Under the pieces are notes generated by a model. The model was not told the DNA's origin and did no database searches. It saw only the letters and a program-made list of their open reading frames with translations. A stretch of DNA of 56,506 nt from Alphaproteobacteria bacterium CG1_02_46_17 (GTDB lineage Bacteria > Pseudomonadota > Alphaproteobacteria > Micavibrionales > Micavibrionaceae): positions 3,888-60,393 of the forward strand of contig MNUG01000012.1 of the NCBI GenBank assembly GCA_001871905.1, in the 5' to 3' direction. A program made the position numbers and the translations under genes. Shown one piece after another: positions 15,670-25,594 of the stretch (the first letter of the stretch is position 1; each line of letters begins with the position of its first letter).

Positions 15670-17772
15670 CTAAACCTGTCCCACGGTTTTGATTTTGGCC
15701 TTGGCGTGAATCTCGTTCTGGGACATCACGGAGGTTTGTGGACGGAACCGTTCAATCACAGAACGCACATAAGGGCGAATAAGAGGAGAGGTAAGAAGAA
15801 CCGGACTTTCCCCTGTCTGGGCGAATTTGTCAAAGGTGGTGCGTACCGCGACGATAAAATCCTGTAGTACGGACGGCGCCATTGCCAATTGACGTTCGTC
15901 CCCGCGGTCCCCAATCAGGGCTTCGGCAAACGCCTGCTCCCATTTCGGAGACAACGTAATCAACGGCACATGACCATGAACATTGAGATTTTGTTCGCAA
16001 ATCTGACGGGACAGGCGAGAACGGACATGTTCGGTAATCATCATCACATTTTTGGTGTAGGTGGTGGCTTCGGCCACACCTTCGAGAATCGTCGCCAGAT
16101 CACGAATTGAAATCCGTTCGTTGACCAGATTCTGGAGAACACGTTGCAATCCACCAACCGAGATTTGCGACGGGATCACGTCCCCGACCAGCTTTTGGTA
16201 GTCCTTGGGAAGTTCGTCCAGCAGACGTTGTGTCTCGGTATAAGACAACAGGTCAGCCATATTGTCTTTGATAACTTCGGTCAGATGAGTGGTGATAACG
16301 GTGGCCGCATCGACAACTGTGTATCCTTTGAAATGGGCTTCTTCGCGGTAACGTTGGTCAACCCACATGGCGGGCAGTCCAAAAGTTGGCTCCACTGTAT
16401 TTTCACCGGGCAGAGAAATCGACTCACCCGTTGGGTCCATACAAAGAAGCATCCCGGGGCGAACCTCGCCACGTCCTGACTCGATTTCCTTGATCCGCAC
16501 CACATAGGTTCCGGCAGGGAGTTGCAAATTGTCCTGAATGCGAACGCTGGGCAAAATATAGCCCATCTCTTCTGCCAGTTGACGACGCAGACCCTTGATC
16601 TGATCAGGTAGTTTGACCGAGTTCTCGCCGCCTTGAACCAGAGGCAACAAGGCATAGCCAAGTTCCAGCCGGATAGTATCCATCGCCAGAGATCGGGAAA
16701 TGGGGTCTTCCGCAGGACGTGCCGCAATGGCTTCGTCCTCTTGCAGTTGGGTTTTTGCTTCTGCCTGAAGGCGGTGCCGTTTGAAAGAGAAATAGGAAAT
16801 GCCAAGCGAAACACCTGCCAGTGCAACAAAAGGCAGTAAAGGCATCCCCGGAATAAAACCGATCGCCAGAATGAGGCCGGAGGTCATGGCAGTTGCCCGT
16901 GGATAACGTCCGAACTGGTCAATAAGCGCCTCATCGGCTGAAACTTCGACACCAGCTTTGGCAACGAGAAGACCAGCAGCAACGGACACGATCAGGGCAG
17001 GGATTTGAGAAACCAGACCATCACCAATCGTGAGCAGGGAATAAACGTTGGCAGCCTCGGATAAAGACAAATCCTTGGAAGCCGTCCCGATAATAATTCC
17101 GCCCAGCAGGTTGATGAATGTAACCAGAAGACCCGCAATCGCATCCCCGCGTACGAATTTCGCAGCACCATCCATGGCCCCGAAAAAGGTGCTTTCCTGT
17201 TGCAGCTCAGACCGTTTCTTCTTGGCTTCTTCTTCGGTGATAATGCCGGAAGACAAATCGGAGTCGATGGCCATTTGTTTTCCGGGCATTGCATCCAGAG
17301 AAAAACGTGCCGCAACTTCCGCAATACGACCGGAACCTTTGGTAATAACGATGAAGTTTACGATTACCAGAATCGCAAACACAATTCCCCCCACCACATA
17401 GTTACCGCGGATCATAAAGGTTCCAAAAGCTTCGATAATTCGACCCGCCGCGTCAGTTCCTGTGTCTCCATCCGAAAGGATCAGGCGGGTGGAGGCCAGA
17501 TTAAGCCCCAAACGCAACGCCGTGGTAATCAGCAGGATGGTCGGAAAGGTCGAGAATTCGAGAGGACGACGAATAAACAACGTAATCATCAAAATCATCA
17601 CCGAGAAGGTGATAGAGATGGATAATCCGATATCCACCAGAGCAGGCGGCATCGGAACCAGCATAAACATCAAGATGATGACGATACCAGCCGCCAACGC
17701 CACGTCTCCGCGAAAGATGCTGCTCATCGCGGATTTGCCAGTGATTCCAGAAACTGTAGGTGGATTGGCCAT
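15670..17772 (-). CDS. flhA: Flagellar biosynthesis protein FlhA
   Basis: 700 residues, the large export-gate subunit forming the nonameric ring under the flagellar type III channel. About eight membrane helices fill residues 20-330. The FHIPEP signature region GSGRIAEVAARFSLDAMPGKQMAIDSDL is intact at about 145-175, followed by the acidic loop and FFGAMDGAAKFVRGD. The cytoplasmic chaperone-docking domain (about 350-690) is complete. The upstream 158 bp contain TTAACCAT (17829-17836) and other TTAAC elements resembling CtrA half-sites. flhB, often nearby, is not in this region. Confidence 0.96.
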   Translation of the reverse strand: MANPPTVSGITGKSAMSSIFRGDVALAAGIVIILMFMLVPMPPALVDIGLSISITFSVMILMITLFIRRPLEFSTFPTILLITTALRLGLNLASTRLILSDGDTGTDAAGRIIEAFGTFMIRGNYVVGGIVFAILVIVNFIVITKGSGRIAEVAARFSLDAMPGKQMAIDSDLSSGIITEEEAKKKRSELQQESTFFGAMDGAAKFVRGDAIAGLLVTFINLLGGIIIGTASKDLSLSEAANVYSLLTIGDGLVSQIPALIVSVAAGLLVAKAGVEVSADEALIDQFGRYPRATAMTSGLILAIGFIPGMPLLPFVALAGVSLGISYFSFKRHRLQAEAKTQLQEDEAIAARPAEDPISRSLAMDTIRLELGYALLPLVQGGENSVKLPDQIKGLRRQLAEEMGYILPSVRIQDNLQLPAGTYVVRIKEIESGRGEVRPGMLLCMDPTGESISLPGENTVEPTFGLPAMWVDQRYREEAHFKGYTVVDAATVITTHLTEVIKDNMADLLSYTETQRLLDELPKDYQKLVGDVIPSQISVGGLQRVLQNLVNERISIRDLATILEGVAEATTYTKNVMMITEHVRSRLSRQICEQNLNVHGHVPLITLSPKWEQAFAEALIGDRGDERQLAMAPSVLQDFIVAVRTTFDKFAQTGESPVLLTSPLIRPYVRSVIERFRPQTSVMSQNEIHAKAKIKTVGQV

Positions 17773-17828
17773 AAAATTCGAGTCGGTATAGGCGGCTAGA
17801 TGGTTGATTCTATATACGTTATTTTATT

Positions 17829-17836
17829 TTAACCAT
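17829..17836. promoter_or_regulatory. Candidate CtrA half-site upstream of flhA
   Basis: TTAACCAT about 57 bp upstream of the flhA start, in an AT-rich 158-bp gap after flbD. Two more TTAAC motifs follow at about 17868 and 17914. CtrA recognises TTAA-N7-TTAA or TTAACCAT in alphaproteobacteria. There is no perfect full site here, so this is weak. Confidence 0.3.
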
Positions 17837-17930
17837 ATTGGTGAAGCGGGGCAATCAAATGCTTTGCCTTAACATAATAAAAAACTATAAAAATATCATG
17901 CCTTGATACTCGGCTTAACCCTTGATGGTT

Positions 17931-19313
17931 CTAGGCGTCAGGAACGTCGATTCCTTCTTCCCTGTATTGGGAAAGCTTGTTCCGCAGCGTCCGGATCGAG
18001 ATACCGAGAATGTTGGCTGCGTGTGTCCGGTTACCCAGACAATGACCGAGCGTATTCAAAATCATCTGGCGCTCGACATCGGCAATGGTACGCCCAACCA
18101 ATGCTTCAACTCCACCAGGATTTTGAACGGATGGTTCATTCGCTGGCTTATCTGCCGACGACACACCCGCAGGATCTGGGGATTTATTGGTAACCAACGA
18201 AGCAGCTTTGCTCTCCATACCGGCGATATGTACGGAGTCGGCCTCAATCTCGTCTTGCATCGACATCAGCACAGCGCGGTGCATGGTGTTTTCAAGTTCA
18301 CGGATATTTCCGCGCCAGTGATGCGCCTGAATTTTTGCCGCAGCCTCTGCGGAAATATTTTTTCTGTCCAATCCGTTTTGTTCAGAAAATTTATTGATAA
18401 AGAATTGGGAGAGGTTGGCCAGATCTGTTTTCCGTTCACGTAACGCAGGCAGGCGGATATTCACGACATTCAAACGGAAATAAAGGTCTTCACGAAATTC
18501 GCCCTTATTAACGGACTCTTCCAGATTACGGTTGGATGTCGCAATAATCCGCACATCAATTTTGACGGCATCATTACTGCCGATGCGTGTGATTTCGCGT
18601 TCCTGAATAGCCCTCAACAACTTGGCTTGTAAAAGAGGGTGCATTTCAGAGACTTCATCAAGCAATAAAGTCCCGCCATTGGCTTCTTCGAATTTCCCCA
18701 AACGACGTCCGACAGCACCGGTAAACGCACCCTTTTCATGGCCGAATAATTCGGACTCCAGAAGGTTCTCAGGAATGGCCGCACAGTTCACTGCAATAAA
18801 CGGCCCGTTGATACGCTTCGATTTGCGGTGGATATAACGGGACATTACTTCTTTACCCGTACCACTCTCACCCGTAATCATCACGGTGGCTTCGCTTGGT
18901 GCAATCTTGTCCGCCATCGCAACAACCGATTTCATCGCCGGATCATTGGCGATCATCGCGTTACTTTCTTCCGTAACAGCCTCAAGGACCGCTGCGATTA
19001 GTTCGGCATCAGGGGGAAGAGGGATATATTCTTTGGCGCCATCCTGAATAGCTTTTACCGCAGAATGGGCATCAGAGCCGATTCCACATGCCACAACAGG
19101 AACATGAATACGTTCGGCGCGTAAGGAATCGATAAACGGCCCGATTTTTTGCTTGACGTCGATCATCACCAGATCGGCACCTTTGCCGTTTCTCAAAGCG
19201 CCAAGTGCCTGTTCGCAGTCTTCGCAATGGATAACTTTTGCTCCGCGTTGCAGAGCAATTTTGCCTGCCGCAGAAATATAGCCTTCCAATTGTCCGATAA
19301 TCATTAAGCGCAT
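17931..19313 (-). CDS. flbD: Sigma-54-dependent flagellar regulator FlbD
   Basis: 460 residues, NtrC-type activator. The N-terminal receiver-like domain (about 1-115) lacks the paired acidic residues normally after strand 1 (it reads LMIIGQLEG), although the central Asp in VMIDV is kept, so ordinary phosphorylation is doubtful, as in other FlbD proteins. The AAA+ domain has Walker A GESGTGKE (about 144), GAFTGA for sigma-54 contact, and Walker B GGTLLLDEV. The Fis-type HTH is at about 415-455 (GNRTHAANILGISIRTLRNKL). It should activate sigma-54 flagellar promoters; three such sites are in this window. Normally fliN precedes it directly, but here the spike-like gene intervenes. Confidence 0.93.
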   Translation of the reverse strand: MRLMIIGQLEGYISAAGKIALQRGAKVIHCEDCEQALGALRNGKGADLVMIDVKQKIGPFIDSLRAERIHVPVVACGIGSDAHSAVKAIQDGAKEYIPLPPDAELIAAVLEAVTEESNAMIANDPAMKSVVAMADKIAPSEATVMITGESGTGKEVMSRYIHRKSKRINGPFIAVNCAAIPENLLESELFGHEKGAFTGAVGRRLGKFEEANGGTLLLDEVSEMHPLLQAKLLRAIQEREITRIGSNDAVKIDVRIIATSNRNLEESVNKGEFREDLYFRLNVVNIRLPALRERKTDLANLSQFFINKFSEQNGLDRKNISAEAAAKIQAHHWRGNIRELENTMHRAVLMSMQDEIEADSVHIAGMESKAASLVTNKSPDPAGVSSADKPANEPSVQNPGGVEALVGRTIADVERQMILNTLGHCLGNRTHAANILGISIRTLRNKLSQYREEGIDVPDA

Positions 19314-19415
19314 GAGAAAGAGATTCCTTATTTTTCATTATGATAGGGCAGTCTGCCCAATTTTCCAAGGGGGATAAGCGTCGGACACAATGCTTGTTAA
19401 CATAAAATAGGCTGG

Positions 19416-21024
19416 CTATTGCGTTAAAAGTTGTAATTGGGCATCAAGTACGCGCGCGGGATAGTATTTTAATTTCTGAATGTGTCCGTTTAGCATATTT
19501 GTAGCAGAACCAGAATTTCCACCAATTCCTATATTGCCTGTGGTGCTGTAAGAACCGGTATAACTGCCGTCAACAGGAGGAAGGCCGCGGCCTGTAATAG
19601 ATCGCGTCATCATCCCCTCATCATATGCTGCGGCGGCTCCTCCTGACATTGTATAATAGTCGATTCCAGTATCTTTACAAACATTTGATGTGCCATTCCA
19701 TGTGCCTATTTTGGTTGTATTACCACAATCCGTACTTAAAAATGTTCCGGATCCTGCAAAAGAAATGACACGCCCATAATACCCTTGGGTACTCTCCCGT
19801 CCACCATCAAAGTAAGCATTCCATGAGCTTGTGGTGTTGTTAAACCATGTAGAGGTAGGAATTAAAAAGCGATCAGGCCCCCGCGTTACCGATCCGTTTC
19901 CTGTCACAATAAATGAGGTTGGAAAAGGTGCATATTCGACTTGAGCGCCGAGGACAATGACATCTTCTCCGACGATGCTTGAAAATGGGCCAACCCCGAT
20001 CGTTGTCCCTGTCACTGTATTATTGGGAATAAAATAGAATTGCAGCATACAGGCACTACCGACATATTCATGCTTTAAGATGGTAATTGTTCCGGCTGTA
20101 CCACCTGTTGTAGCTGCCCCGCAAATACCGCTCGAAACGTATATGGCGCTTGAAGCAGAGGCATCAATGACATACATTGTTACAGACATTTTTCCTGATG
20201 TCCCCCCCCCTGTAATATATTGTTACTGTCGCCGGTGCTGTAATCGGATCATTTCCTCCGGAGGGAGCACGTCTGGTATTGAGCCTATGGTAGGTTTGTC
20301 CGGTTGTGGCAAGTCGTACAGATTGGAATATACCCAGTTCAGTCATTCCGGTGGGAGTGATTGTAACGCCATTATTAATCCACGATGCAGGATCAGTGCT
20401 ATAGTATGCTTGGTTCGTCCGTCTCTCCTCAATCAAAATACCTTTTGGAGCATGGGTGACGGGATCATAATCAAAGCGTGGGATATTGTTCGAAGCAGTT
20501 TGAAGTGTGCCAGTTGAATCAAAATATGTAGCGACAGAGTTGCGGGTAAAAGTTCCACCCACCGCGCCGAGAAAAGATGTCAGGTCATTGTAAGCTGTCC
20601 CATTCAGAGTGTAACGCCCATCGGCATCAGCCACAAAATCCATGGATAGCGATGGATAATCTATCTTAACGCCAGAGGTATTGGGGATCGTAAAGGTCAG
20701 GTCGGTTTCTGGGTTACCATTGAGGTCGGTAATTGTTCCACCATTGAGATCAAGTGGTGAAGAAAGCGTCACCCCATCCAGATCAACATCCCCTGCCACA
20801 GCATCATAAGTAAAAGTGAGGGATGATGTTCCCGTTCCGGCAGAATAAGACGCATAGCGAGTCACGCCCCCAACATTCAATGCAATGCGCGGTGCGCCTC
20901 CCGTTGTATCAACATTTACGGCTTCGCTCATATTGACGATAAAAGGAAGTGAGGTTGCCGCCCAAGATGGTGTCGCCGAAGCCAATATCATATATATAAT
21001 GACGGTACAAAAAGCCCGTTTCAT
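19416..21024 (-). pseudogene. Exported tail-spike-like surface protein, split at a G9 tract (possible phase variation)
   Basis: Two overlapping frames (21024-20164 and 20189-19416) join into one 535-residue protein if one G is removed from the run of nine G on the coding strand (20202-20210). The first part has a clear signal peptide (cleavage near PSWA-ATS, residue 23) and the block TFTRNSVATYFDSTGTLQTA with PRFDYDPVTHAPKGILIEE, typical of phage tail and spike proteins with lectin-like folds. The second part ends with IQKLKYYPARVLDAQLQLLT, the usual end of that domain. The gene lies between fliN and flbD, which are normally adjacent. With nine G the product stops after 286 residues. It may be a phase-variable adhesin, a decaying gene or a sequencing error; the homopolymer makes all three possible. 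Confidence 0.75.
20202..20210 (-). repeat. G9 homopolymer tract (C9 on the plus strand)
   Basis: Nine C on the plus strand, i.e. nine G in the coding strand of the spike-like gene. Losing one G, or gaining two, restores a single frame. This is the length range where slipped-strand mispairing is frequent in contingency genes. Confidence 0.9.
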
Positions 21025-21073
21025 GTTTCAAGAATCCTTAAACATGGAAAGATGAATGTCTTTATTTGAGGCA

Positions 21074-21102
21074 ACAATAGGCTACACAGCCTTACTTTCC
21101 AA
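21074..21102 (-). promoter_or_regulatory. Candidate sigma-70 promoter of the spike-like gene
   Basis: On the minus strand TTGGAA, a 17-bp spacer and TATTGT, in the 113-bp gap between fliN and the spike-like gene. Predicted start of transcription near 21066, about 42 nt before the ATG at 21024. This would let the inserted gene be expressed separately from the fli operon. Confidence 0.45.
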
Positions 21103-21137
21103 GGACTTGATGCAGCTTATTCACATGGTCATTGAGG

Positions 21138-21494
21138 CTAGCTTTGTTCGGACTTTACAATCTCGGTCATGGTAATGCCAAGGCGGTCTTCGACAACCAC
21201 GACCTCACCACGAGCAACCAGACGGTTGTTCACATAAATGTCAATTGATTCACCGACTTTGCGGTCAAGTTCGATAACAGCACCACGACCCAGTTTCAAG
21301 AGCTGGGAAACCTTCATGGACGAACGCCCCAAGACAGCAGAAATCTGAACCGGAATATCGTAAATGGCCGTGACATCACTGGCCATCGGCTCTCCGTATT
21401 CATACGGATTTTCTTCGGGGGTTACCCCTTGTGTTTCAATTTCGTTCAGATCAAAATCCGAAGCGCCGCTTTCGGGGTTTTCAGGATCGGTCAT
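21138..21494 (-). CDS. fliN: Flagellar motor switch protein FliN
   Basis: 118 residues, C-ring component. Acidic N-terminus (about 1-38), then a complete SpoA domain: YDIPVQISAVLGRSSMKVSQLL, LGRGAVIELDRKVGE, and NNRLVARGEVVVVEDRLGITMTEI. The start overlaps the end of fliH by 4 bp (ATGA), so the two are translationally coupled. Last gene of the fliF-fliG-fliH-fliN unit before the interrupting spike-like gene. Confidence 0.95.
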   Translation of the reverse strand: MTDPENPESGASDFDLNEIETQGVTPEENPYEYGEPMASDVTAIYDIPVQISAVLGRSSMKVSQLLKLGRGAVIELDRKVGESIDIYVNNRLVARGEVVVVEDRLGITMTEIVKSEQS

Positions 21495-22219
21495 TGATCT
21501 TCTCCTTTATCTGGTTCTTGTTCTGGATCATCGGGGGATATTACTGGGTCTTCATCCATCTCGATAAGCTTATCTGATTCGTTATTCTGGCTTTTTTGTG
21601 CCTTGGGGGCAAGTACATCTTCTATTCCTGCAGTCAACTCGTCAACCAACGCTGTTTGGTCGCGGAAAGCCCCACCATTCTCCCATGATAGTTTGCAACT
21701 GCCCGGCCCGAGATCATCCACGCCGGTAATCGAAACCAACCCATTAGAAGATTCTATAAGTAACGCAATATGGGACGCAATATCGCCCAGATCAGCCTGA
21801 GGAACCTTAATAAGGATAGATGTTCTGGGTTGCTTGGCAATCACTTGGCGAATGACTTGCAACATCTCGTCAATACTGTGCTTGGCTGACATAGATGGAA
21901 AGATTTTCGAAAACAGGGAAAGAGTGAGACGGGCAACTTCTTCTTCATATCTCTTTTCCCGCATCTGTTCGGTTAGCAAAAGTGACTTGATCTGGTCATT
22001 TAGCCCAGAAACCTGCGAGGCTATATATTGTTCACGGCTAACCCTTGCTTCTTCCAGTGCTTCTTGATGTCCTCGGGCATAGCCTTCTTTTTCGGCAGCC
22101 CCCATATCCTCAAGAGAGAACACCGGTGGGGGAGGCGGCAAATCGGGATCAACCTCGCGTTCCTTCTTGCGATCGAAATTATTCAGATCAAATAGATATT
22201 TTCGATGGTCGTTTGGCAC
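21491..22219 (-). CDS. fliH: Flagellar assembly protein FliH-like
   Basis: 242 residues, identified by position between fliG and fliN and by features: Pro-rich N-terminus (PPPPPVFSLEDM), a GxxxG-like start EGYARGHQEALEEAR, a long charged coiled coil (about 45-110), then a FliH/YscL-like C-terminal domain with LFSKIFPSMSAKHS and IVQ-like IKVPQADLGDIASHI. FliH inhibits the FliI ATPase and tethers it to the C-ring. An acidic tail (about 205-242) is unusual. fliI itself is not in this window. Called FlbE in Caulobacter. Confidence 0.82.
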   Translation of the reverse strand: MPNDHRKYLFDLNNFDRKKEREVDPDLPPPPPVFSLEDMGAAEKEGYARGHQEALEEARVSREQYIASQVSGLNDQIKSLLLTEQMREKRYEEEVARLTLSLFSKIFPSMSAKHSIDEMLQVIRQVIAKQPRTSILIKVPQADLGDIASHIALLIESSNGLVSITGVDDLGPGSCKLSWENGGAFRDQTALVDELTAGIEDVLAPKAQKSQNNESDKLIEMDEDPVISPDDPEQEPDKGEDQ

Positions 22220-22274
22220 TCAGATTTCCTGAACAGAATTGTTTAAAATTTGAAATGGCAGTATTCAGCAGCCC

Positions 22275-23297
22275 TTAATAAATCATGGCGTCTTCGTCTT
22301 TTCCGCCTTTAGACAAAATGATTTCTCCGCGCGATTCAAGATCCTTGGCCACGTTCACAATATATTGTTGTGAATCCTCGACGTCTTTCAACCGGACAGG
22401 ACCCATAGAAGCCATATCTTCTTTCATAATTTTTGCCGCACGTTCCGACATGTTCGAGAAGAACAAATCTTTCAGCGTATCGGTCGCGCCTTTCAAGGCA
22501 ACTGGCAACTTGTCCTTGTCCGAAGCACGGATAATCGTTTGAACCGAGCTTGGATCGAGATTGCTTAAATCTTCGAACGTGAACATCAAGGCGCGGATTT
22601 TTTCAGCCGCATCCGGTGCCGTTTCTTCCAGAGATCCCATGATGCGTGATTCAACTGATCGATCGAGAGAGTTGAAAATTTCGGCCATCATTTCATGGGA
22701 ATCGCGACGGGTTGTCTTGGCAAGGTTGGCCATAAATTCAACGCGCAAGGTTTTCTCGACATCATCCAAAACCTCTTTCTGGATGGCCTCCATCCGCAAC
22801 ATCCGGTGAATGACTTCCAGAGCAAATCCTTCGGGCAGCATCGCCAAAACACGCGCCGCGTGATCGGTTGAAATTTTAGAGAGAACAACCGCAACAGTTT
22901 GTGGATATTCTTTTTGCAAAAAGCTGGCGAGAACCTCTTCATTCACGTTGCCCAGTTTTTCCCACATCGTCCGACCGGCAGGGCCGCGAATTTCTTCCAT
23001 GATGTTGGTAATTTTGTCTTTGCCCAATCCTGCTCTGGAGAGCAGACGCTCCGTACTTTCATACGTTCCGACCAGCGAACTGCTGGAGGACATTTGTTCG
23101 GCAAATTCCATGAACAAACGTTCAACAACCGAAGAGTTAACGCGACCCAGATTGGCCATGGTTTGGGAAATTTCAAGAATTTCGTCTTCGTCCATATTCT
23201 GGAAGATACGGGTTGTATGTTCTTCTCCCAAAGAGAGAAGAAAGATAGCTGTTTTTTCAACGCCGGATAATGTTCTGAAATCCTCTTTAACCCGCAT
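22275..23297 (-). CDS. fliG: Flagellar motor switch protein FliG
   Basis: 340 residues, the torque-generating C-ring protein. The N-terminal MS-ring-binding domain has [17 protein letters not shown], and the middle domain carries an EHPQ-type motif read here as [14 protein letters not shown] (His to Tyr, an uncommon change). The C-terminal torque helix has [28 protein letters not shown] and [22 protein letters not shown]. The start lies one base after the fliF stop. Full length and in the usual place. Confidence 0.95.
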   Translation of the reverse strand: MRVKEDFRTLSGVEKTAIFLLSLGEEHTTRIFQNMDEDEILEISQTMANLGRVNSSVVERLFMEFAEQMSSSSSLVGTYESTERLLSRAGLGKDKITNIMEEIRGPAGRTMWEKLGNVNEEVLASFLQKEYPQTVAVVLSKISTDHAARVLAMLPEGFALEVIHRMLRMEAIQKEVLDDVEKTLRVEFMANLAKTTRRDSHEMMAEIFNSLDRSVESRIMGSLEETAPDAAEKIRALMFTFEDLSNLDPSSVQTIIRASDKDKLPVALKGATDTLKDLFFSNMSERAAKIMKEDMASMGPVRLKDVEDSQQYIVNVAKDLESRGEIILSKGGKDEDAMIY

Positions 23298-24998
23298 CTA
23301 TGTATTCTCCTGCGACATCCATCCACGCAAAACCGATACGGTTTCTTCCGGATAGGCTGAAATAATGTCTTCCACTTTTTTGAGGGTCGAAGCCTTGACG
23401 CGGCCTTCGACTTTCTGAACATCAATCATTTCTTCGTCATCAGACTGGGAGGCCATAAAGTCGGAGGCCGAGCTATGCGGCAAAGCGCCTTGACCACCTA
23501 TCAAACCGGACATACCAGGGGGCATCAGGGCAGGGTTCTGCCCGACGGAAGATCCCAGCAAGCCTGCATGATCCATCATGCCACCTTCACCATCACCATC
23601 GGAAGAATCTTCGCTGGCAAGCAAACGCCCGACCATCGGTTGAAGAACCAACAGAACCACCAGAATGATCATCACGGCAACGGTTAGGACTTCGGCAGCA
23701 TCAAGCAGATCACCACGTTCGAAGCCAAAGATTCTTGTTCCATCCTCTGCCGCTTCGGTAGAAATATCGGCAAATTGCATGTTGATGACTTCTAAAGTAT
23801 CACCACGATTTTCGTCATATCCGATCGCAGATTTCACCAAGGCCGTCAGGTTCTTGATTTCATCTTCACCGCGCGGTTTGTATGTTTTTATTCCTTCGGC
23901 ATCTGTGTCATATGTTCCATCAATAAGAACGGCAACCGAGAGCTTTTTAACTTCACCCGTCTCACGGACAAGTGAGCGGACAGTTCTGCTGATTTCAAAA
24001 TTGGTTGTTTCTTCGGTTCTTGCCGCATTAGATGCTGGGCCGCCACCATTCAACAGATCTGCATTTCCTCCAGGAATATTATTTTGAACGGAAACATCGT
24101 TTGATCCGGAATCGGTTTCGCTGCTCTTGTCTTCAACAGTCTGTGTCGATCGAACCACTTGCCCTTCGGGATCATAGATTTCCTGATTTTCACTTAGCTG
24201 ATCAAAATTGAGATCAGCAACAACATTCGCGCGGACTTTGCCGTATCCGACAGTACGCCCCACCAGATCCTCAAGAACACGGGTCATATGTTGTTCGTAA
24301 TTATTTTTGGCTTCTTCGGCCTTGTTGGAGAGCAAAAGATTGCCGTCTTCGCCGCCATTGGCCAACAAGACACCTTCGGAATCGATGATCGAAACATTTT
24401 TGGATTTAAGACCGGGAACAGCAGAAGAAATCAAAGCTTGAATACCTTGAATTTGCTCATGGTCGAGATTGGCGCCGCCTCGCAATTTTAGGAAAACGCT
24501 CGCACTGGCAGGACGGCTCTCGCGTTGGAACAACTCTCTTTGTGGAAGAACAAGGTGAACCCGCGCACTGCGTACTGGCCCCAAAGCCGTAATTGTACGT
24601 CCCAACTCACCTTCGAGCGCACGAACCTGATTGATGTTCTGGACAAAACTGGTTGTTCCGAAGCTGGACTGCTTGTCGAATAATTCGTAGCCCATCGAAC
24701 CGCCATTGGCGAGGCCAGCCTGAGAAATCAGAATCCGTGCCCGACCAAGATCGGTGTCTGAAACTTTGATTGTTGATCCGTCAGATGTCATTTCATACGG
24801 AATATTTGATTCATCAAGCTTGGCCGAAATAGACGCAGCATCTTCAGGGGGGAGATCCTTGTAGAGCATCTTCATCTTCGGAGCGGAAACCTGAATCGAA
24901 ATATAGATGAAGAAAATCAAAAGCCCCAGAAGGACGGCGCCCATGATGCTGAGCCGAGCTGGCCCTAATTTTTTGAGTGTGTCTAAAAAATTATTCAC
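23298..24998 (-). CDS. fliF: Flagellar MS-ring protein FliF
   Basis: 566 residues. The MS-ring is the assembly base of the flagellum. The first membrane helix is at about 18-36, the YscJ/FliF ring-building region runs from about 45 to 250 (LYKDLPPEDAASISAKLDE, GLANGGSMGYELFDKQSSFG, RALEGELGRTI), then a variable periplasmic loop, a second helix at about 430-452 and the C-terminal FliG-binding tail. The start codon is GTG at 24998 with only a weak ribosome site. First gene of the fliF-G-H-N unit, with a 596-bp upstream intergenic region. Confidence 0.96.
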   Translation of the reverse strand: MNNFLDTLKKLGPARLSIMGAVLLGLLIFFIYISIQVSAPKMKMLYKDLPPEDAASISAKLDESNIPYEMTSDGSTIKVSDTDLGRARILISQAGLANGGSMGYELFDKQSSFGTTSFVQNINQVRALEGELGRTITALGPVRSARVHLVLPQRELFQRESRPASASVFLKLRGGANLDHEQIQGIQALISSAVPGLKSKNVSIIDSEGVLLANGGEDGNLLLSNKAEEAKNNYEQHMTRVLEDLVGRTVGYGKVRANVVADLNFDQLSENQEIYDPEGQVVRSTQTVEDKSSETDSGSNDVSVQNNIPGGNADLLNGGGPASNAARTEETTNFEISRTVRSLVRETGEVKKLSVAVLIDGTYDTDAEGIKTYKPRGEDEIKNLTALVKSAIGYDENRGDTLEVINMQFADISTEAAEDGTRIFGFERGDLLDAAEVLTVAVMIILVVLLVLQPMVGRLLASEDSSDGDGEGGMMDHAGLLGSSVGQNPALMPPGMSGLIGGQGALPHSSASDFMASQSDDEEMIDVQKVEGRVKASTLKKVEDIISAYPEETVSVLRGWMSQENT

Positions 24999-25594
24999 TA
25001 CTGGTTCCCGTTAGCCTGAGGCAAGTTTTTATTATTCTGGTTTTATTGTTCTGGTTGTGACGTCTAGTTACGAATCAAAGGCACGAATCTTTGCGATTGC
25101 ATTGACTATTGTGGCTTATTTCCGGAATACTTCAACTAAAATCCCTGCGCTTCAATACCGTTCATATATCAAAGTATATTCTAACAGAAATCCGCGAATC
25201 TTTCCATAGTGAATGAGGAAAAATGCAATAGATTCAAGAGGGTATAGTTATGTGAATCAATGAGTTGCGAGGAAGTGGGTAAAAACCATTCAAAATACAT
25301 CGGGAAGGGAGATAATCGGAGGTGGTGTTTTCGAATGAAGAGGGGTTAGGGCTGATGACCTGCATACGCGAACATGGGTGATGTAAAAAAAGATGCGGAT
25401 AACCCGCTGGTCTGGTATAGTAACGTTATGAATTTTAACGATTTGTTTACTAAAAATATGCTCGTATGATGTCAACTTTTCTTGACCACTGTGTTTATTT
25501 AGTAGTATCATGATAATAGGGATAGGTGTATATCTTGAGTAGTGTGAGGAATATGCACCAGAAATTTGGGACAATATAAGGTAAGGGAAGTAAG
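24999..25594. other. 596-bp divergent intergenic region between fliF and the FlaG-like gene
   Basis: No convincing gene. The fliF-proximal part has two TTCTGGTT direct repeats (about 25035-25055) and a TTCCGGAA palindrome near 25121. The right part has a sigma-70-like promoter for the FlaG-like gene (25482-25511) and TTAACGATTTGTTTAC near 25436, one base off a CtrA TTAA-N7-TTAA site. A 31-codon frame at 25374-25469 lacks a ribosome site. No sigma-54 element was found. Confidence 0.5.
25482..25511 (+). promoter_or_regulatory. Candidate sigma-70 promoter of the FlaG-like gene
   Basis: TTGACC (25482-25487), an 18-bp spacer and TATCAT (25506-25511). Start of transcription expected near 25518, giving a leader of about 77 nt before the ATG at 25595. 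Confidence 0.5.

Noticed and set aside
17931-18300. flbD as a broken response regulator
   Set aside because: The receiver lacks some acidic residues, but this is normal for FlbD and the AAA+ and HTH parts are intact.
25374-25469. 31-codon frame in the fliF/FlaG-like intergenic region
   Set aside because: Looks mildly protein-like but has no ribosome site, no conserved context and ends before the promoter of the FlaG-like gene.
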